A stretch of 64,000 nucleotides of DNA from Spirometra erinaceieuropaei (lineage: Eukaryota > Platyhelminthes > Cestoda > Diphyllobothriidea > Diphyllobothriidae): contig CACRXP010000011.1 in NCBI GenBank assembly GCA_902702965.1, forward strand, positions 2,244,875 to 2,308,874, in the 5' to 3' direction. Position 1 is the stretch's first letter, and every line of letters starts with the position of its first letter. The notes below the pieces were generated by a model that was not told where the DNA came from, did no database searches, and saw only the letters and a list, made by a program, of their open reading frames with translations. Below are positions 23,337 through 34,500 of this stretch, one piece after another. The translations under genes and the position numbers were made by a program.

Positions 23337-25061
23337 GCCTGGGGTTACTGGATGTGAGGTGGGGTTACACAACCTACCGTTGCCGCTGCTCCATATGATG
23401 AGTTACTGCTAAGCTCACCCCTCTCTTCCCGCGAACTGCGTCCCAGTGGCAAGCAACGTCAAGACGACTGGAAAATGTGCGCTGACGCAGTGACCCACAA
23501 ATCCGAACAGTCTTCTACGCGCGCCACACACGAGCCTGACACCAACTCCTTAAACACCAGGTTTCGACGAGGGTGTCCCGGATATCGCGAAGGTTAAATG
23601 TGCCACACTGGAGTTTTTGCAGTCTGGCCCCATTTTTCAGTTGAGAGTCGAGCTGCGTCCCCGACAAGCAATCATCCACGCTACAACCGCTAGCGTGCCG
23701 TGATAGTTTAAAGGGGCATTTGTGGCTCGAACGTTGAGCGTCGGACTGTCACACGAGAAAGTACCTCTACCGCGCGCCGATGACTTGTCCAAGACTCTTG
23801 AAAAAAACTGCTAACAGCGTCCGGAGTGGTTCAGAGTCTTCGTCCGACGCGCATCACACGCAATATGCGACGCACGAAGACCCAGCGCAATCCGACAGAC
23901 GTATTTAACGGGCAAGTGTAAATGTCATTATGGGCCAACTTCCCAGCGATTCAGTTCATTTCGCGGCCAATCACCCCTCCACTGGAGGTACATGGACTTG
24001 TCCGGTTCCGTTAGCTAGCACACGCTTCCGGACTTCTCTGCAGCGGCAATTTTCCGCACAGCTGACGCACCGGCAAAGTTGTCGCCATCAGGTGATTGTT
24101 TTCGTTTTGTCAGCTCCACTTCCAACCGGCCCTCGTTTCAGCTGGTGAAGGCAAAGCAATTAGTCGCCCCCCACCGCCCGACCTGATTGGATTTGAGACC
24201 TTGGGCGGGCTGAAGTCGGTTCACTCAAACGGAAACAAGACTGTCCTTTACCGTCCGGCAGAGCAATGTTTGTAGGGCTGTCCACTCACACGAGACGAAA
24301 TTGGATAAAATCCGCGGAGGAGTAGGGTGACCTTCAGGTCCCACGCTCTGATCAGACGCAAGGCAACTTCTCCCCCCCCCCCATTCTGCCCACCTCATCG
24401 TCTCTCCCGCTTCCCCTTCTTTTTCTCTTTATTTTTTCTTCTCCCATTCCTTCAGCTCAATCGCTTTCTTCAGCATCCTCTTCTTGTTCTTCTCTCTTGT
24501 GAATTTGGTCTGCCATCTACCCGTCTGTCTGTCCCCGTCTATATTTTCCTGCTATGTCTCAGAACACGAATTGTGTGGTCGGTCGGAGCAGAATCACCCG
24601 GTTTTTTATTGGTGTTTTTGATGACAATGAAGACTGCGCACGTCCTTGCCGAACTTGTGACTATTTGTCCGTCAATTTCAAAACAAAAGATCAGGTGCTT
24701 TTGACCTGCTAACCCCTTCACAATATCGCTCCCTTTCAGCGTTCTTTACTTTCGCCCTCGTCCTCCCTATCGTACGATGTTTCATTGTGTTGTGACTTAG
24801 CATCTCCCGCAAGAAAGTGCCGCGTATGTGGCGTAGATTCCACTGATTACTGGCAAGTAGACATTCACCTACAGCATTGCTTTGGGTCCGCTCGGGTTGC
24901 CTTGATTTGATTAGTCCCTCGACTGTTTTTGACCCCAATGCCGTTGACAGAAGGAAAGAGCGAAATGAAACAAGGTGCTACTTCATATGTGGCACAGTTG
25001 CGACTAACGGTCATCGCGTTATACAGGCGGGTTTTCAAAGGGGTTTGAGTAGATGTGAAGT
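23337..25061. other. No gene recognised; possible E fragment at its start
   Basis: GAGGTGGGGTTACACAACC at 23358 resembles an E terminus without a partner. Pyrimidine-rich tracts lie at 24370-24500. A 125-codon frame (24327-24704, +) is low complexity and unassigned. Confidence 0.35.
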
Positions 25062-25960
25062 CATTGACTAATTTCGTGAAATGCTAGCCGAAGTACTGAA
25101 ATGCGTTTTCCTATTAATACTGATTATTAAGCTTTTTAATACGCTTATTTTCTGCCGCCTGCAGCAAGCAACAGCGTTATTGGTGCTAATTTCTCCTATT
25201 GATTTCCGATGTCCTTATGAATTAAAATGCTTTTTAGAAAAACCATATTCAAAAATATACTTTCTTGTACTCACTTGGTAGAAAATTGTGCCTTTTGCAA
25301 ACTTTATGCTCGAAGGAAAGGTATCTTGTGACTTGGCGGGGATTTGTAGTGATTAAATTTACTAAGACAGTGAAATGTCCATTCTAATAGCATACAATCT
25401 GCCTCCTTGTTAATATTTCTTGTAAAGTATACAGCATGGTCCCATTCATTACGAAACTTTATGAGCTGTATGTGATATCACCGTGATGGCGTAGAAGAGT
25501 ATTTTATTTCCTTTACACGGAAAATATACAGTTTGCAGGTCCTGAGCATTAAACATAAGTGTAAAGGCAGATCGGGTTCGAATTATTCAGGAATTTAAAA
25601 CTTGTTAAATCCAAATATATCTTTCTTTGAGTATAAACTTTGAAGAAGATGTGGTTTCCTACCAAATGAATGCAAGAAAGAGCATTTCCGTGCATTTACT
25701 CGCTAAAATATATTTCCATTTGTAGGAGCATCGAAAACCAGTCAGGAAAATTCATAATGATAGGAAGTCATTTTTAGAGTGTAGTTTTTGCAGACGGCCG
25801 GAATGAATCCCGCTCAAGGGCTGACATCCGGACGTGACTGAAATATCTTGGGGCTATGTTATGCGATAACCGATCTGACAACCATATTTAGGTAAGTTTT
25901 TTAAAATCAAAACCACATTCCGGAATCTCGGTAAAAATTTTACAAAACAGCGCATTTTCT
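25062..25960 (+). mobile_element. Family B palindromic element (B3), diverged
   Basis: The left arm has TTTCGTGAAATGCTAGCCGA and TACTGAAATGCGTTTTCC. The arms contain CACTTGGTAGAAAATTG and its inverted partner TTTCCTACCAAATGAATGC. The centre with GGCAGATCGGGTTCGAATTA is on the right (plus orientation). Ends are eroded. Confidence 0.7.
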
Positions 25961-26019
25961 GTTCGTATGTGTAATGGTATATGTGGGAGCAGAGTAACGT
26001 TTATATATGTGTATATATA

Positions 26020-26164
26020 ATGGTAGAGGGACGCTCACCGATAGTTTCTACAGAACTCACTCCTCCCGTTGTGCCTTACGGGCATTCTCTCGAGTTCAAC
26101 CAGCAGCCGCACAGTAGCGCATGATAGAGGCAGAATTTTAGTACTGATAAAGACAAGGGAGACT
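26020..26164 (-). mobile_element. S1 SINE 3' half, left arm of head-to-head pair
   Basis: GGTAGAGGGACGCTCACCGA, GTTGTGCCTTACGGG, CAGCAGCCGCACAGTAGCGC, then AAAGACAAGGGAGACTA. It stops in the body. Confidence 0.8.
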
Positions 26165-26310
26165 AACAGATCGCGAGTTCGAGCCCCAGGTATTTGGCAC
26201 CTCGGGGTTGGGCATGACTGGCTGACGACGGCCGGTAAACCAGAAATAGCCATCCCAGTCTCCCTTGTCTTTGTCGGTAATAATTTCTGCCTGTATATAT
26301 ATGACGGGGG
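26165..26310 (+). mobile_element. S1 SINE head and body, right arm of head-to-head pair
   Basis: It starts at ACAGATCGCGAGTTCGAGCC (anticodon side of the B box), then GGGTTGGGCATGACTGGCTG, CCAGTCTCCCTTGTCTTTGT and CGGTAATAATTTCTGCCTG, and stops there. The two arms meet without spacer and together cover roughly one element. Confidence 0.8.
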
Positions 26311-26319
26311 AAGGAGAAT

Positions 26320-26625
26320 GGAGAATGTTAGGAGATCGATACAATACTGTTTCGGGCTTATTTTACCTTCTTCCAGCCCATTATAACCATGAACACCAGC
26401 TTGGGCTATAAACACATAGGTTATGGTTGCTTGAACGAAGACAGAATAAGCCCGAAACGGCACTGTATCAATTTACCCACATTCTCTGCCGACCCTCCTT
26501 GCTGCTATTATGACTTTGTCGATTTCGACCTAGTAGTTGGTTGCCTGTCAACAACTTTTTCTACCCATACAGAGTTTTTCTGCTTAGAGAAGCTAATAGA
26601 TTGGTGTACGCCCATCCCCCGATAA
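26320..26625 (+). repeat. Family F repeat with inverted 5' copy
   Basis: An inverted piece (26324-26372: GATACAATACTGTTTCGGGC) faces a plus copy (26435-26625: AATAAGCCCGAAACGGCAC, ATTCTCTGCCGACCCTCCTT, GCTGCTATTATGAC, AGTTGGTTGCC, GGTGTACGCCCATCCCC). Other copies lie at 37.3 kb (minus) and 47.2/47.5 kb. Type unknown. Confidence 0.6.
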
Positions 26626-26649
26626 GTATTTTCATATATATGCAGTATC

Positions 26650-26938
26650 TGGCCTATCTCATTTAATGTTAACCGAAATTCTGAAATTTGTTTTCGACTA
26701 GAAATGGTTGCGTAAGTAGCGTCCTAAGTTGGATGATCGTGCAATATCACCCCAAGATATTTTATCTACGTCAGAATTCCGACTGTTGAACGAGCTTCTC
26801 TGCAGCCGCCTGAAAATCTACACCGAGCAAAAGGTAACTACCTAAGTATTATGCGTTCTTCCCATCGATTTTCGACATCCTTATTAACTCAAATATATTT
26901 TATAGAAAACAGGTACAAAATACTAATTTCGCACAATG
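26650..26938. mobile_element. Family B left-arm fragment (B4)
   Basis: ATTTAATGTTAACCGAAATT, GAAATTTGTTTTCGACTAG, CGCAATATCACCCCAAGATA-like text, and TTTTCGACATCCTTATTAAC. It ends abruptly next to a PLE scrap. Confidence 0.65.
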
Positions 26939-26959
26939 CGAAGAACAGCTCCTTCTTTT

Positions 26960-27262
26960 CTATCGTCAATAAATACCTTTTGGCGGGCCCTTTTTCATGT
27001 GCTTCCTGGTGAAATTATTGAGGAAACCATTTTCTCGCAGAGTTCTTTCTATAAAGACGAGTTCATCTTCCGTTTTATCCGGTGAGCATCTTCTCGGAAT
27101 TCGGTTGTTTCGGCAGCGGACTAATATTCGTTTCTGATTTAGAGGGTAGTGTAGAGATTTGAACACTTCCCTGTCCATTTTTTCTCGCGGAATTTAATTT
27201 ATTTGACTAAGTAAGACGTCCACAAACAGAAGGCACTCCCTCCCCTTTTTCAGAGATTTGCC
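26960..27262 (-). pseudogene. PLE reverse transcriptase C-terminal scrap
   Basis: The minus-strand frame 26966-27178 includes FIERTLRENGFLNNF, matching LRRVLRANGYPSN of the 12.4-kb element. Just upstream, the complement of 27215-27240 encodes ECLLFVDVLL, matching ALLDVLV. The spacing agrees with PLE RT. Confidence 0.65.
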
Positions 27263-29063
27263 TTATCCAGTAGCGCGCCTTAACTGAGCTTCCCGTCTGC
27301 TATTGCAAAAATCTTTTCAACAAGTTGAACATAGAAATCAACGTCCTTCATAAGTGAGTAAAGTGGGTTGTTCTTTGGCTTACCCATGAAGACATCCTCT
27401 AGTAGGAAGTTCGAAGGGGGAACCCATCATTTCTTCGCAGATTTTGGGGCAAAATTGACCACCAAATCTGATTTGATCCTTCACTACGAGGAGAAGGATT
27501 AACCCTTCAAGGCCAATTGGGAAATCCAGCTTAGCAGGCTTGTTCTCATGAGGGGAATAATACTAACCATACACTTTTCTCATAGATATTCGCTATTCTT
27601 ATGGGATTTATGCATTTAAAAGTGTCTTGTAGGCTGTGGGATGTCACTGCATCGGATCAGCTTAAGTACCTTGATCAACCGGTCAACACCTGCGTGATAA
27701 TGCGGAATGCACATTTCTACTGTCGGGCTCAATGGAGGGCTGCGTTTGTGAGTCCTTACTAGCTCATATGGGCCTGATGATTAATAATCGAAACCGTAGG
27801 TTTTCCGATCCTTGCTCCTTCGATATACAGAAGAAGACCATTCAAGGCACAAAGTAGGGTTTCCATGCACGGAGGTTTCTGCGATCCTCCTTCTCATCTG
27901 ACTGACAGCATTTGAAATCTCGACGATTTAAGTATCAGCTCAAGAGGCATGAGATGAAGTCAACCAAAATGGGTGTGTTAGTGGAGCTTTAAAGAGGCAA
28001 ATGCTTGTGTGTAAACACCCAGGACGAGCTGGTGAGTGAGCATCTGAGGTCTTCATACACATCCCTAGTTAGATGGGGTGACTAAAAATGTCAGTTCTTT
28101 TTTGGTCTGGAGGGAAGCCGTGAAGGCAGCGAACAGATTCAACCGAAATCACCTACTTCCGAGACATTTTGAAATACCTAATACTCTGCTAGAATTCCAA
28201 CGCTCGCGAAGGGTTTTCTCAACTCGTCCAAGCATGGTTTATTTGTCCAAACTAGGTCAAACATCATCTTCCGCCAGAAAACTACTTTAACTGCATCTTT
28301 CTGTTTTGCAGTTTTATGGGTAATATTTGTTCTCTATACTGCCTGTTTGTTAGACCTTCGTTTTATGAGGAGCTAAAATGTTCTGATTCTAAAATTAGCT
28401 TCCCGTCCTTAGCCGATGGGTTTCAAGATGCCCTGTAGAACCCTGAATCTCAGACTTACTTGAATCAGCGCTAGTGTGAGCGCTCCCGCCTCCGTGTTCA
28501 TATATTGCTTTTTTTCTGGCCGTCAATAACCGTAAAGTTTTGGTTCAATTGATCTTCCGGGTAATTTGTCATTTACAACCGTTTATGTCGAATTTAAAAA
28601 ACCGGCACCAGGGACGCTGAACCGATGCAACTACCAGCCACGAGGGCCTGGATCGGTGTGATGAAGCCTGAGGCATTTCCCTGTCGGGGCACAAGTAGGC
28701 TTCCAGGCAATGTCCTTTAAGTGGATGCTGGTAGATATTTCTCATCCTGTATTTCTCAATTCTGCAAAAAAGCAAAGTTGAATACGCTGCACGCCAGTTA
28801 CTCCGCCCAACAACAAGAGTAGAACTTCCTTTACAATAAATCGACAGAAACCACTGGAACGTGACGGCGCATTCGTCTATGCGCAACCGAGGAGCAGTGT
28901 GCTCGCAGTTTAATGACGGCAAGGAGGATTTAAACAACTTGAATCTGCAGTCGAATACCAGGTCTCCCCGGTCTTTAGGTAGAGCATGGCTGGCTGACGC
29001 TGGTAAATAAGCTAAAAACGAAATTTCCGCGTTTCCCACATGTTCTGCTTGAGAAACCTGTAC
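27263..29063. other. No gene recognised; one 181-codon minus frame
   Basis: The frame at 28569-29114 (-) is the longest non-repetitive unassigned frame in the window. Its first 17 codons lie in the antisense of a D repeat, and the rest has no recognisable domain, signal peptide or membrane segment. I treat it as probable chance. Confidence 0.3.
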
Positions 29064-29490
29064 AGATAGTTCGGCCGTCACATCCGACGATGTCCGCTGT
29101 GTGCACCACAGCAAGGTGAAACAGACACGCGTGGATTAGTTTAAAGTGGCGGTAGGCTTGCGCAGCATCTACCGCACTCTCTCCTCCCCACCTGGAGACG
29201 GTGTCAAGACAGATTCAGGAAGACTGGAGTTGGGGCGGGCGCAGGTGGCTGACATGACCGGACCCTCGCCTAGGAATACCTCCACTTCCCTGGTCCGGAA
29301 CAAACGCTTGACCAGGATTTTAGCCAACAGAAAGGACGTGGATGACTGGGCAGCCATGCACACGACCTGTATACCCAGCGGGAACGCAAGTATATCCATC
29401 TCCAGGGGAACCAGCTACGGGAGAACTGCCAGCGCACACCAGGCTGCGACTATCATGGTTTGCTGATCATGGCATAGCAGACGCTCAAAA
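29064..29490 (+). repeat. Family D repeat, full copy
   Basis: It starts with GATAGTTCGGCCGTC and ATCCGACGATGTCCGC, keeps GCGCAGCATCTACCGCACTC, GTGTCAAGACAGATTCAGG and GACTGGGCAGCCATGCACAC, and ends TTTGCTGATCATGGCATAGC. It is colinear with the minus copy at 15.1 kb. Confidence 0.8.
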
Positions 29491-29505
29491 ACCTTGGGGG
29501 AAACC

Positions 29506-30949
29506 TACAGTACGTGACCTGTCTCATAAAATCTGATAACGGAAACTGATGCGAGAATTTCTGGTCGTCTTTAACCTTGCACATTTTGTTCGTTCAATAA
29601 AATGTTCTTTTCTTGTGCAGAAATTGTGTTTACGTAATTATACCAAGTAAAATATCAGTAGATTTTAGCGAAAATGGACGTTGGAATACATTCGTGCAAT
29701 TTCTTATGCTAATACAAGTCCTAGAATCCGGTTACGCATCTGATCGACGTTTTCATTGAAAGGATAGTCATTTGCCCGCGAGAGTTTTAATAAACAGATT
29801 TAGCCGGACTTGAAATTTTATTTTACGTCCGATGCTAACCGTGATAATCAAATTGCAAACGCAAAGGTTATTTTAAAAAAACGGAGGTTGTATCAATTCC
29901 TAAATTTAGAATTAGCAGATCAGTGCGATTTGGTGACCTAAAGTGCAGTAATAACGCAGATCGGGATTCCTTCGATGAAATGGGCTGAAATTCTTTTGTC
30001 GTTTGGAAAATTCTACCTGATGTCACATAGATGACCACCACCGAATGGTCATTTCCAGTTTTGGACATATGAAACACCACTTGTCGTGTAGTTTAGTTTC
30101 TGTGCATACCTTATTCGGAAGCATAACGTGCAAAACATTACTAGTTTCAGCAAAAATATCAGAATTTATATGGGCGCTCTGCCGTGCATTCATACTCGAA
30201 GAACGGAGTCTAAAAGCGAGCAAAATTAGTGTAACTGGCCCCAATGTATAGAGGAAGGCATGTTCTTACGTTTACGGTAGAAGAAACAGTATTGTTTAGG
30301 AACGGGCGAGAAACCGTCAAAAGTGTCAGATTGTTACCTGGCCTCACCGTGCAAAAATGCAAATTACGCAGAGATCCGTCGACGGAGTGCAGTAATAAAA
30401 CACTTCTTAAGGAGGTTACTTATTAAAGACAGTTTTCTTATTGATCGAAGACATATTAGTTGCTGGCATTCGTTATGGACAGCCATTTTTCTCGAAAATG
30501 AAGTTTGATGTTTGAATGAATCTTAACATGTGACCCAAATAACCATCTTCGTGAAAAGGAGCGCCCGAATACTCACTGATTCGGTAAGCAGTTGACAAAC
30601 CGTCATATATGAAATCACACTAATTATTAAACGATATTTAAATGTAAACTTCACTGAAACACTATTATTAGACGTTATTTTATTTCCACTTTCATATCTA
30701 CAACGTTTTTGGCATGAGAACACATCCGCTATACCTAAAAACAAAGTTCTCTAAAATAGGGCCATTTCAAAGTAAATCGACCTTTCTAAACAACGCAACA
30801 CTGCATTCAATATTTATTTTGTTTTTAATTCTTTTAAACTTGTACTTAATTAACATAGACATTTGACTCATGAAATGGTGTCGGGTTGCGAGTGATTGAC
30901 AATGATTCGTAAATTTCGACACATTTCATAAGTTAGGTCACTAACTGTA
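29506..30949. mobile_element. 1.44-kb TIR element related to family B
   Basis: The left end TACAGTACGTGACCTGTCTC and right end GAGTTAG-like GTTAGGTCACTAACTGTA are inverted counterparts (TACAGT, GTGACCT, CT(T/C)AT(G/A)AAAT) and share TACAGT and ATGAAAT with B termini. Unlike B it is not palindromic inside. Minus frames at 29868-30080 and 30023-30244 lack recognisable transposase motifs. It is a candidate for the larger relative of B, but coding is not shown. Confidence 0.55.
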
Positions 30950-30954
30950 TACTA

Positions 30955-31258
30955 CTGGCCGTTGTGTGGCTACTTGTGGAGCTCTATATCGAGTCCCACG
31001 GCACAACGGGACGAGTACGTCCCCTAACGCGATCGATAAGCGCCTTTTATCATTTCTAATTGCCTGATCTCAACCAACAGGACAACGAGTCCGTGGTTCA
31101 ATGGTTGTAGTATTGGACTTCTGACCAACAGAATACGGGTTCGGGCCACAGAAGTTGCAAAACCCGGGCTTGGGTGTAATTGGCCGATGACGACTAAGAA
31201 ATCAGTAGTGGTCATTCCAGTCTCCCCTGTCTTTGTCGGCAATACCATACTGAATGCT
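30955..31258 (+). mobile_element. S1 SINE, permuted order
   Basis: The 3' half comes first (GTTGTGTGGCTACTTGTGG, CACGGCACAACGGGACGAG, GATCGATAAGCGCC). Then come linker GCCTGATCTCAACCAACAGG, tRNA-like head GAGTCCGTGGTTCAATGGTT with B box region ACGGGTTCGGGCC, and body CATTCCAGTCTCCCCTGTC, ending TCGGCAATACCATACTG. The permutation point is the same as in the 9.1-kb copy. Confidence 0.7.
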
Positions 31259-31797
31259 CGTCTTCGCTCGACTACCAGCGAGTGTTCTGGGGCAAGATGG
31301 AGCACTTATACTGCGTCCAGCAATCAGGCCAGCCCACTGACAGCCACGGTTACGCGCCTTTTAACTCCTCGGATCACAGCAGACAGATCATGACTCCGTG
31401 GTCATCGGAGTTGAGAAAAATTCACTTCGATTCAGGTTCCATGTGGACCGGCGTGATGTGTGGTGTGGCTATCTGACGAGGGCAAGTTGCTTACAAAAGA
31501 ACATTCCAGTCCCTCAATTGTTGTCGATGAAACTCATTCCAACTCTACGCTGTCAAAACAATTTTTAATGAGGTGATTGAGGATTTCGGGATAGCAGACA
31601 TATTAACATACTCTGTGTACTTCAGTCGCACGAAACGGATAAATACGCGAATGACATGCTACTATATGCCCTTGTAGGTTTCGGTAAGGCGACCGCCTCC
31701 ATGAGTACTCCTAAAAATAGGTACTCTTGCCTGACGTATATAATTCCCGCGAAATGCGTTCGTACGTTCTTGTGGCCACCAGTATGCTAAAGAGATA
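31259..31797. other. No gene recognised
   Basis: Short frames only. Confidence 0.35.
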
Positions 31798-32250
31798 AGG
31801 GTATAATATGCAACCCTCCTGCGAAGACTGTATCTGACCACAGCGCTAACACCAGCCGTGGCCGCGCCTGAAATGGATATCCCTAGTCCTTGACCCGTAG
31901 GCCTTTAAGAAAAACTCGGGCGTAACACTAACCCTAGCCCAAGCCTTCAAACACCAGTCGTACAACCCTAAACTCCAAACCCCGACCCCAGCTTCGACCC
32001 CAAATCCAAACCATGACGCATGTTCCGTACCCCTGGACCCAAGAATAACTGAACTCCTAACACCTACTCCCGACCCTTTCCTTAAGTCCGATACGGGCAA
32101 CTTTAACGTCAATAATGCTGTTAAGATCAGAAACCGCGTATCGCATAGTTCCCTTCGCGATCTGTTGCCAGGCAACGCGTCATGAACCGCATCTACTAAG
32201 TAAGAAGGTAGACCCTTGAACAACGACCTAGGGGGGTTACATACCCTACC
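31798..32250. mobile_element. Possible family E-like element with degenerate CCCTAA-type interior
   Basis: The left end GGGTATAATATGCAACCCTCC and right end GGGGGTTACATACCCTACC are inverted counterparts resembling E termini. The interior (31925-32050) is rich in CCCTAA, CCAAACC and CGACCCC units. The 125-codon minus frame across it is likely a by-product. Confidence 0.4.
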
Positions 32251-32384
32251 TTCACCATTAAAGAACTACAAATACTAGGAAATTTGCAGCTCTTGTCTGG
32301 AGGAGGAACAAAATCCTGCTTTTTAATCTCCTCACAAATTAATACACTAATTCAGAGTAAATTATTCGGGATAAGATACACGGG

Positions 32385-32490
32385 GAACGCCGAGGGAGGG
32401 ATAGAGGGGAGGTAAACTGACGAGCCGAACCCCTTGCAGCGGAATGTCGGCGAAACGCATGTCTGGCTTCTTAGCAAGTATCCGTTCTGT
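32385..32490 (+). mobile_element. S2 SINE fragment
   Basis: CTGACGAGCCGAACCCCTTG, CAGCGGAATGTCGGCGAAAC, GCATGTCTGGCTTCTTAGC. Matches S2 at 5.6 kb and 63.2 kb. Confidence 0.6.
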
Positions 32491-32499
32491 CAGTATGGT

Positions 32500-32526
32500 A
32501 AATGTTATTACCAACAAAGAGAAGGG
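32500..32526 (-). mobile_element. S1 SINE body stub, inverted
   Basis: GTTATTACCAACAAAGAGAA and GGGAC is the complement of the S1 body end. It directly abuts the plus 3' half that follows. Confidence 0.6.
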
Positions 32527-32645
32527 ACATTCTGCCTCTATCATGCGCCGCTGTGCGGCTGCTGGTTGGGCTCAAGGGAAAGCCCGTAAGGCACAACGGA
32601 ACGAGTGAGTTCCGTAAGAATTATCGGTGTGCGCCCCTCTACCAT
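32527..32645 (+). mobile_element. S1 SINE 3' half
   Basis: ATTCTGCCTCTATCATGCGC, GGCTGCTGGTTGGGCTC, GGCACAACGGAACGAGTGAG, CGGTGTGCGCCCCTCTACCA. Together with the inverted stub it makes one element with its upstream part flipped. Confidence 0.8.
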
Positions 32646-32984
32646 AGTATGGCAACTCGTACAACATGTGGAAATAAACTTCCTGAAAACTCTGAGACAT
32701 CTACAGATCTTCCGTACTGCAATATCCAGTCCGCTCTCTACAATGCCGACTTATTTCCCTTTTAATGCCTAGTTAATTGCAAAAATAGTTCCAAGTGTGA
32801 GAAAAGGAAGGAAGGAGGCACTGTGGCACAACGGTGGCATCCTTCTGGTGCCTGAAGGGCAATCAAGTTTTTTTAATCAGTAACTGCTGAGTGTTTTTCT
32901 GATCTGATGAGATGCAGAGCTCTTTAAACTGCAGTTGTTTACACTTTCCCACCAAACAAATTCCTCGGGCATCGATGAGATACT
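32646..32984. other. No gene recognised
   Basis: Nothing supportable. Confidence 0.35.
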
Positions 32985-33281
32985 TTGACAGGGCAACGGG
33001 CTCGTGGCCCAGTGGTTAGAGGCGCGGACTTCTAACTAACAGGTCGCGAGTTCGAGCCTCGGATTTCCCATACTTCGGGGTTGGGCATGACTGGCTGACG
33101 ACGGCTAATAAGCCAGAAATAGCCATTCCAGTCTCCATTGTCTTTGTCGGTAATATCATACTACCTATATCATGCTCCACTGTGCGGCTGCTGGTTGGGC
33201 TCGAGAGAGCCCATAAGGCACAACGGAAAGAGTGAGCTCCGTAAAAACGATCAGTGAGCGCCCCCCCCCCCCCTACCATTT
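32985..33281 (+). mobile_element. tRNA-derived SINE S1, reference full-length copy
   Basis: Head GGGCTCGTGGCCCAGTGGTT with A box-like TGGCCCAGTGG at 33005, B box GGTCGCGAGTTCGAGCC at 33042, body GGGGTTGGGCATGACTGGCT to TTGTCTTTGTCGGTAATA, 3' half ending GATCAGTGAGCGC, a C-run and CTACCA. TTTGACA occurs just before and just after, a possible short target duplication, although the upstream copy may belong to the element. The internal pol III promoter is inferred from the boxes. It is transcribed and moved in trans by a LINE. Confidence 0.85.
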
Positions 33282-34387
33282 GACATTTGTCTATTCTTCA
33301 AATGGGACAAAATGCGGATTCGGGACGAAGGGCCACCCCGCATCCTGGGCATCCTCGTTTCTCTCTAGTACCCCGTTGTAAGCATTTGAACCTACTGGAA
33401 GTTCCACCGTCCCACATAGGGCGCAACTGTGCCCTCGCACATGAATAAGGAAGAACAGCTCGAGGTAACGGGGCTCGAAAACTGAAGAGGAATGTTCTAA
33501 AAATTAAAAAAAAATCAATTAACTACGGAAAAACATGGCCAAACTGTGTTGCCTTCATTCATCTGTAAGGAAACCACTGAACCTGTTCTAGTAAGACAAC
33601 TCTTCCGGAAAGACAGGTCGAAGTGGCTTATAGGGGGTTTAGATGGATGACTTCAAGGCAGAGTCGGCGACGACTAGGTGAGTAGGCTTGAACTGAGAGC
33701 TTCTACATCTCCTCGGCCCAGACATGAATGAAGTCTATAGGCGTGATGCATTGTGCCACTAGGTCCTGAGCGGTAGTGAAAACCGTACACCAGAGGGAAT
33801 TAATCCTACTGGTCTGCCTTCTCGCTCCTGCCTGACATTTCAGTCCATTTCAGGCTTGCCTCGATGGAGCAGTCTCTCCTGCTGTCGTCGGGGGACTAGC
33901 AGGCTGGTAAAAGTGCGGCTGCATACTGTTTACAACAGCATATGGCATTTTCTAGTGCTTCTGTCAAGCAGGACTGCTCCTCTCACCGGCGCCACCAAAG
34001 ACACAGGTGACATCAAAGAAGTGGCGTATTTTTGCGTTGCTGCGAGCAATCAATGTGGTGGTGGTCGTGGCGGTTGCCTGCCTGCCTGCCTGCCGTTTTT
34101 TGTTTTCGTTGTCGTGCAGACGACAAATTGACACTTTTGCAACGCCATTCTGTTTGACGACGCCGCGCTCGCGGTGAATGCCTTTTTATGAAATTATCGC
34201 CCCTGAGGCGGCACCGCCCTCAGGCGCACCGCACAGGAGGAAGCACATGGATGCGTGCGCTGATGGCTGTGGCGATGGCGGTTGTGACTTGAGCTCACGG
34301 CGCTCAAAGTGCTTCAGCCTGATGCTGCAGCGACGAAGCTGTACCAAGGCCTGGTAATCTCTCACATCTGTCAACACCCTTTCTCCT
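33282..34387. other. No gene recognised
   Basis: 1.1 kb of unassigned sequence. A GCCT run lies at 34072-34095. It ends in pyrimidine-rich DNA at the gap. Confidence 0.4.
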
Positions 34388-34500
34388 NNNNNNNNNNNNN
34401 NNNNNNNNNNNNNNNNNNNNNNNNNNNNNNNNNNNNNNNNNNNNNNNNNNNNNNNNNNNNNNNNNNNNNNNNNNNNNNNNNNNNNNNNNNNNNNNNNNNN
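34388..34500. other. Assembly gap (113 N)
   Basis: A run of N flanked by CTCCT/TCCTCTTCTTC pyrimidine tracts, probably an unresolved microsatellite. Open frames crossing it are not interpretable. Confidence 0.98.

Noticed and set aside
27774..27795. Another hammerhead core (CTGATGATTAATAATCGAAAC)
   Set aside because: No helix II can form directly after CTGATGA and there is no PLE context.
30865..30950. Small hairpin ACTCATGAAATG/CATTTCATAAGT as a separate element
   Set aside because: It is better explained as the right terminus of the 29.5-30.95 kb TIR element, which has a matching left terminus.
32998..33070. A functional tRNA gene
   Set aside because: The A and B boxes are good, but the sequence runs straight into the S1 body and recurs at many places, so it is a SINE head.
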